Shown: one piece after another, positions 5,310 to 7,611 of the stretch
How the letters are laid out: every line of letters begins with the position of its first letter
Numbering within the stretch: position 1 is the stretch's first letter
NCBI GenBank assembly: GCA_030835875.1
Contig: JAURQY010000045.1
Coordinates: 1-7,611, forward strand
DNA from: Nitriliruptorales bacterium
GTDB taxonomy: Bacteria; Actinomycetota; Nitriliruptoria; Nitriliruptorales; Nitriliruptoraceae
Reading direction: 5' to 3'
DNA: 7,611 nucleotides
Translations under genes and position numbers: made by a program
The notes under the pieces: generated by a model
The model's input: only the letters and a program-made list of their open reading frames with translations
Told to the model about the DNA's origin: nothing
Database searches by the model: none

Positions 5310-6631
5310 GCGCCGGCTCCGCCGCCGCGGCGTCCCGCGAGCTCGGGCGCGTCGTCGCCGTACACGGAGCGCAGCAGCCCGAGCTCGTCGTGCAGCAGCT
5401 CCGCGAGACGGCTCACGCCCTCGCGGATGCGGTCGGTCGGCGGGAACGAGAAGCACAGCCGGAGCTGGTCCCCACCGTTGCCGTCGTCGTAGAAGCCACG
5501 TCCCGGGACGTAGGCGACCCGCCGTCCGATCGCCTTGGCGAGCAGCGCCGACGTGTCGATGCCTGTCGGGACGGTGAGCCACACGAAGAAGCCGCCGCGC
5601 GGACGCGTCCAGTCGACCTCGGCCGGCATCTCCGATGCGAGGGCGTCGAGCATCAGCGTCGCCTTGTGCTGGTAGAGGGCGCGGTAGCGCTTGATCTGCT
5701 CCTGCCACGGCTGCGTGGTCAACCAGCGCTCGATCATCAGCTGCGTCAGGTTGCTCGGGCACAGGTCCGCGGCCTCGCGCAGCAGGACGAGCTTCTCCCG
5801 CACGGGCGTCGGTGCCGCGATCCATCCGGAGCGCACCCCGGGGGAGAACGTCTTCGACATCGTCCCGAGGTAGACGACCCGATCGGGGATGAGTGTGCGC
5901 AGCGACGTCGCGACCTCACCGTCGAAGCCGAGCAGACCGTAGGCGTCGTCCTCGATGACCAGCAGGTCGTGCTCGACGGCGAGCTCGGCGAGCCGCACGC
6001 GCCGCGCCTCCGACAGCGAGACGCCACCGGGGTTCTGATGGTTCGGGATCGTGTAGACGTACTTCGCACGGCGACCCTCACGGGCGAGCTGCGCGAGCGT
6101 GTCCTCCAGCAGGTCCATGCGCATGCCGTCGCCGTCCATCGGCACGTGCCGCACGTCCGCCTGGTGCGAGTTCATGGCGGCGACCGCACCGACGTAGGTC
6201 GGGCCCTCGGCGATGACGACGTCGCCGGGATCGATGAAGCACTTCGCGATCAGCTCGAGGGCCTGCTGCCCACCGACGGTGACGACGAGCTCGTCGGCGG
6301 TGGCGGGCACGCCGGCGTAGGCCATCAGGTCGACGAGCGCCTCGCGCATCTGGGGGCGGCCCTGACCGCCTCCGTACTGCAGCGCGACCGTGCCCTGGTC
6401 ACGGATGATGCTCGCCGTCAGGTCCGCGACCGCATCGAGGTCCATGACCGACAGGTCCGGCATGCCGCCGGCGAAGGAGACGATCTCGGGCCGCTCGGCG
6501 ACGGAGAAGAGCGCACGGATCTCTGACGCTGCCAGTCCCGTGACGCGGTCGGCGTAGCGGGAGAGGTACGGGTCGGTGTCGAGGCGCACGGGGGACCTGC
6601 GGGCCGGGGTCGGCGGAGCGTACGCCGTCAC
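5306..6631 (-). CDS. PLP-dependent fold-type I aminotransferase (LysN/2-aminoadipate-like)
   Basis: The 441-aa protein is of the class I/II aminotransferase type, cytosolic, transferring an amino group from an amino acid to a 2-oxo acid. Visible features are FAGGMPD (53-59), LQYGGGQG (84-91), the cofactor phosphate loop GGQQALEL (120-127), PTY (144-146), IPNHQNPGG (195-203, cofactor-contacting Asn200), EDDAYG (227-232, Asp228 and Tyr231), and the Schiff-base lysine Lys260 in GTMSKTFSPGVRSGW with Arg267. RPRGGFFVW and the C-terminal substrate Arg in LRLCFSF follow. This pattern resembles LysN/2-aminoadipate, kynurenine and the aminotransferase half of MocR proteins, but there is no N-terminal GntR helix-turn-helix. 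The substrate cannot be read from sequence. The start is GTG at 6631, overlapping the cwlM stop as GTGA, with a weak AGGG upstream. About 25 Arg/Gly/Ala-rich residues end the protein. Confidence 0.9.
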   Translation of the reverse strand: MTAYAPPTPARRSPVRLDTDPYLSRYADRVTGLAASEIRALFSVAERPEIVSFAGGMPDLSVMDLDAVADLTASIIRDQGTVALQYGGGQGRPQMREALVDLMAYAGVPATADELVVTVGGQQALELIAKCFIDPGDVVIAEGPTYVGAVAAMNSHQADVRHVPMDGDGMRMDLLEDTLAQLAREGRRAKYVYTIPNHQNPGGVSLSEARRVRLAELAVEHDLLVIEDDAYGLLGFDGEVATSLRTLIPDRVVYLGTMSKTFSPGVRSGWIAAPTPVREKLVLLREAADLCPSNLTQLMIERWLTTQPWQEQIKRYRALYQHKATLMLDALASEMPAEVDWTRPRGGFFVWLTVPTGIDTSALLAKAIGRRVAYVPGRGFYDDGNGGDQLRLCFSFPPTDRIREGVSRLAELLHDELGLLRSVYGDDAPELAGRRGGGAGA

Positions 6632-7611
6632 ACGGCCCTGTCACCGACCGGTCGGCCGGTGAAGAAGTCCGTGAGGCCGGCGACGATCGCGTCGGCGAGC
6701 CGTCGCTGGACCTCCGGGTCGGTCAGCAGGCGGGCGTCGTCCGGGCTCGTGAGGAACCCCGGCTCCAGGACCACCGCCGGTGCCCGCGACAGCCGCAGGA
6801 TCGAGACGGCCGCCGGGTGGCTGCGGCAGTCGGGCGTCCCGAGCACCGACACGGTCCGGGCCAGGAGCCGTTCCGCGAGCGCACGGCCGAGCTCCGAGAC
6901 GGACTGGCCGGCGCCGAAGTAGCTCGCGCTCGCGCCGCACGCCCTCGGGGAGGTCGACCGGCCGCATCCGATCGAGACGATCACCTCGACGTCGGCGTCG
7001 TTCGCGACCGCGGCGCGGGCCGCCGCGTCGGGGGACGTCGCGGGGCCGCGGCTGAGCAGCGCGCTCGCCCCGAGCGCGGACAGCCGTCCCTCGACGAGCG
7101 ACGCGATCGCCCACGTGATCGCATGCTCCGCGGTGCCGTCGTCCGAGACGACGCCCGGGACGTCCGGACCGTTCGCCGGATCGATGAGGATGCGTGCGCC
7201 CCGCAGGTCGGAGCGCATCGGGCGGCGCAGCTGCGAGCGCTCCCGTGCCATCGAGGCCGGAGCGGCATGATGCTCGCGGTGCAGGCGGCGCAGCTGCTCG
7301 AGCGTCTCCGCCCCGACGATCCCGTCGTCGACGAGCCCGACCTCGGTCTGGAAACCGAGCAGCGCACGCTCCGTGTCGGGCCCGAACACTCCGTCGGCGA
7401 GCCCCGCGTCGAAGCCGAGCCGGGACAGCCGCAGCTGGAGGTCGCGGACGTCCTCGCCCCGCAGCATCGGTCGGGTGCGGAACAGCAGCCGGTCACCGAG
7501 CCGGTACGACGCGGCGACGAGCACCTGCCACGTCTCATGGTCGACGATGCCGTCGGCGGGCAGGCCATGCTCCTGCTGCAGTTCCCGGACCGCCCGTTCG
7601 GTGTCGGGGCC
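6628..7611 (-). CDS. cwlM: CwlM-like peptidoglycan-binding protein with degenerate amidase domain (5' partial)
   Basis: The gene is open at the right edge; 327 C-terminal residues are visible. The order is the end of one peptidoglycan-binding domain (residues 1-31, GPDTERAVRELQQEHGL), a complete second one (about 50-110, again with GPDTERA), a linker, then an amidase_3 fold (about 137-316). Active amidases of this family use His, Glu and His to bind zinc plus a catalytic Glu. Here the DPGHGG motif is DPANGP (144-149, Asn147 for His), Glu162 is kept, SIHxNA is SIGCG (213-217, Gly215 for His), and the late Glu283 in VVLEPGFLT is kept. Hydrolysis is therefore unlikely. In mycobacteria CwlM, encoded near parAB, is a cytoplasmic phosphorylated activator of MurA, and the position and motifs fit that protein. 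The C-terminus stops about 11 residues after the fold, without a long tail. The true start lies outside the window. Confidence 0.85.
   Translation of the reverse strand, partial: GPDTERAVRELQQEHGLPADGIVDHETWQVLVAASYRLGDRLLFRTRPMLRGEDVRDLQLRLSRLGFDAGLADGVFGPDTERALLGFQTEVGLVDDGIVGAETLEQLRRLHREHHAAPASMARERSQLRRPMRSDLRGARILIDPANGPDVPGVVSDDGTAEHAITWAIASLVEGRLSALGASALLSRGPATSPDAAARAAVANDADVEVIVSIGCGRSTSPRACGASASYFGAGQSVSELGRALAERLLARTVSVLGTPDCRSHPAAVSILRLSRAPAVVLEPGFLTSPDDARLLTDPEVQRRLADAIVAGLTDFFTGRPVGDRAV

Noticed and set aside
5310..5825. Upstream extension of ddl to about 485 aa
   Set aside because: It is antiparallel-free wrong-frame reading of the aminotransferase C-terminus, Arg-rich with no domain; Ddl homology begins at the ATG at 5309.
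6141..6150. Second CACGTG-centred palindrome (GGCACGTGCC) as another parS
   Set aside because: It lies inside the aminotransferase gene, matches parS only in the 6-base core, and is expected by chance in such GC-rich sequence.
5297..6526. Long plus-strand open frame opposite the aminotransferase
   Set aside because: Asp/Arg/Val-rich translation without domains, fully explained as the complement of a high-GC3 gene.

Overview
The window is very GC-rich, compact DNA and is almost certainly actinobacterial chromosome from the origin-proximal region. The plus strand carries rsmG, parA and parB. The minus strand carries a peptidoglycan-binding/amidase-fold protein that looks like an orthologue of mycobacterial CwlM. 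ParB has the motif ENIHRVQLNPLEEAAAY, which I associate with actinobacterial ParB proteins. The class is uncertain; an early-branching group such as Acidimicrobiia or Nitriliruptoria is a guess from gene order, not something the sequence proves.

Layout: bases 1-77 are a short leader with a perfect 20-bp palindrome resembling parS. It is followed by rsmG (78-695), a 191-bp gap that may hold a 45-codon small ORF, parA (887-1840) and parB (1837-3027). From 3008 to the right edge everything is on the minus strand. In transcription order it is cwlM (5' end cut by the window edge), a fold-type I PLP aminotransferase, ddl, a HAD-like hydrolase and rpiA. All four junctions in that operon, and parA/parB, are 4-base ATGA or GTGA stop/start overlaps, so the genes are probably translationally coupled. 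parB and rpiA converge and overlap tail to tail by 20 bp.

How the genes fit together: ParA, ParB and the parS-like site would form the chromosome-segregation module. The minus-strand operon links cell-wall precursor synthesis (Ddl) to a probable precursor-synthesis regulator (CwlM), with metabolic enzymes downstream (aminotransferase, HAD hydrolase, ribose-5-phosphate isomerase).

Points most worth a second look: the CwlM-like protein has lost two of the three zinc ligands of its amidase fold and lacks a long C-terminal tail. ParB has about 65 residues beyond its usual C-terminal domain. Ddl has Asp where a metal-binding Asn is expected. The HAD protein lacks the usual second Asp of motif I and the Ser/Thr of motif II. 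A small ORF with a strong Shine-Dalgarno sequence ends in a GTGA overlap with parA. I found no rRNA, tRNA, CRISPR array, transposon or convincing intrinsic terminator.
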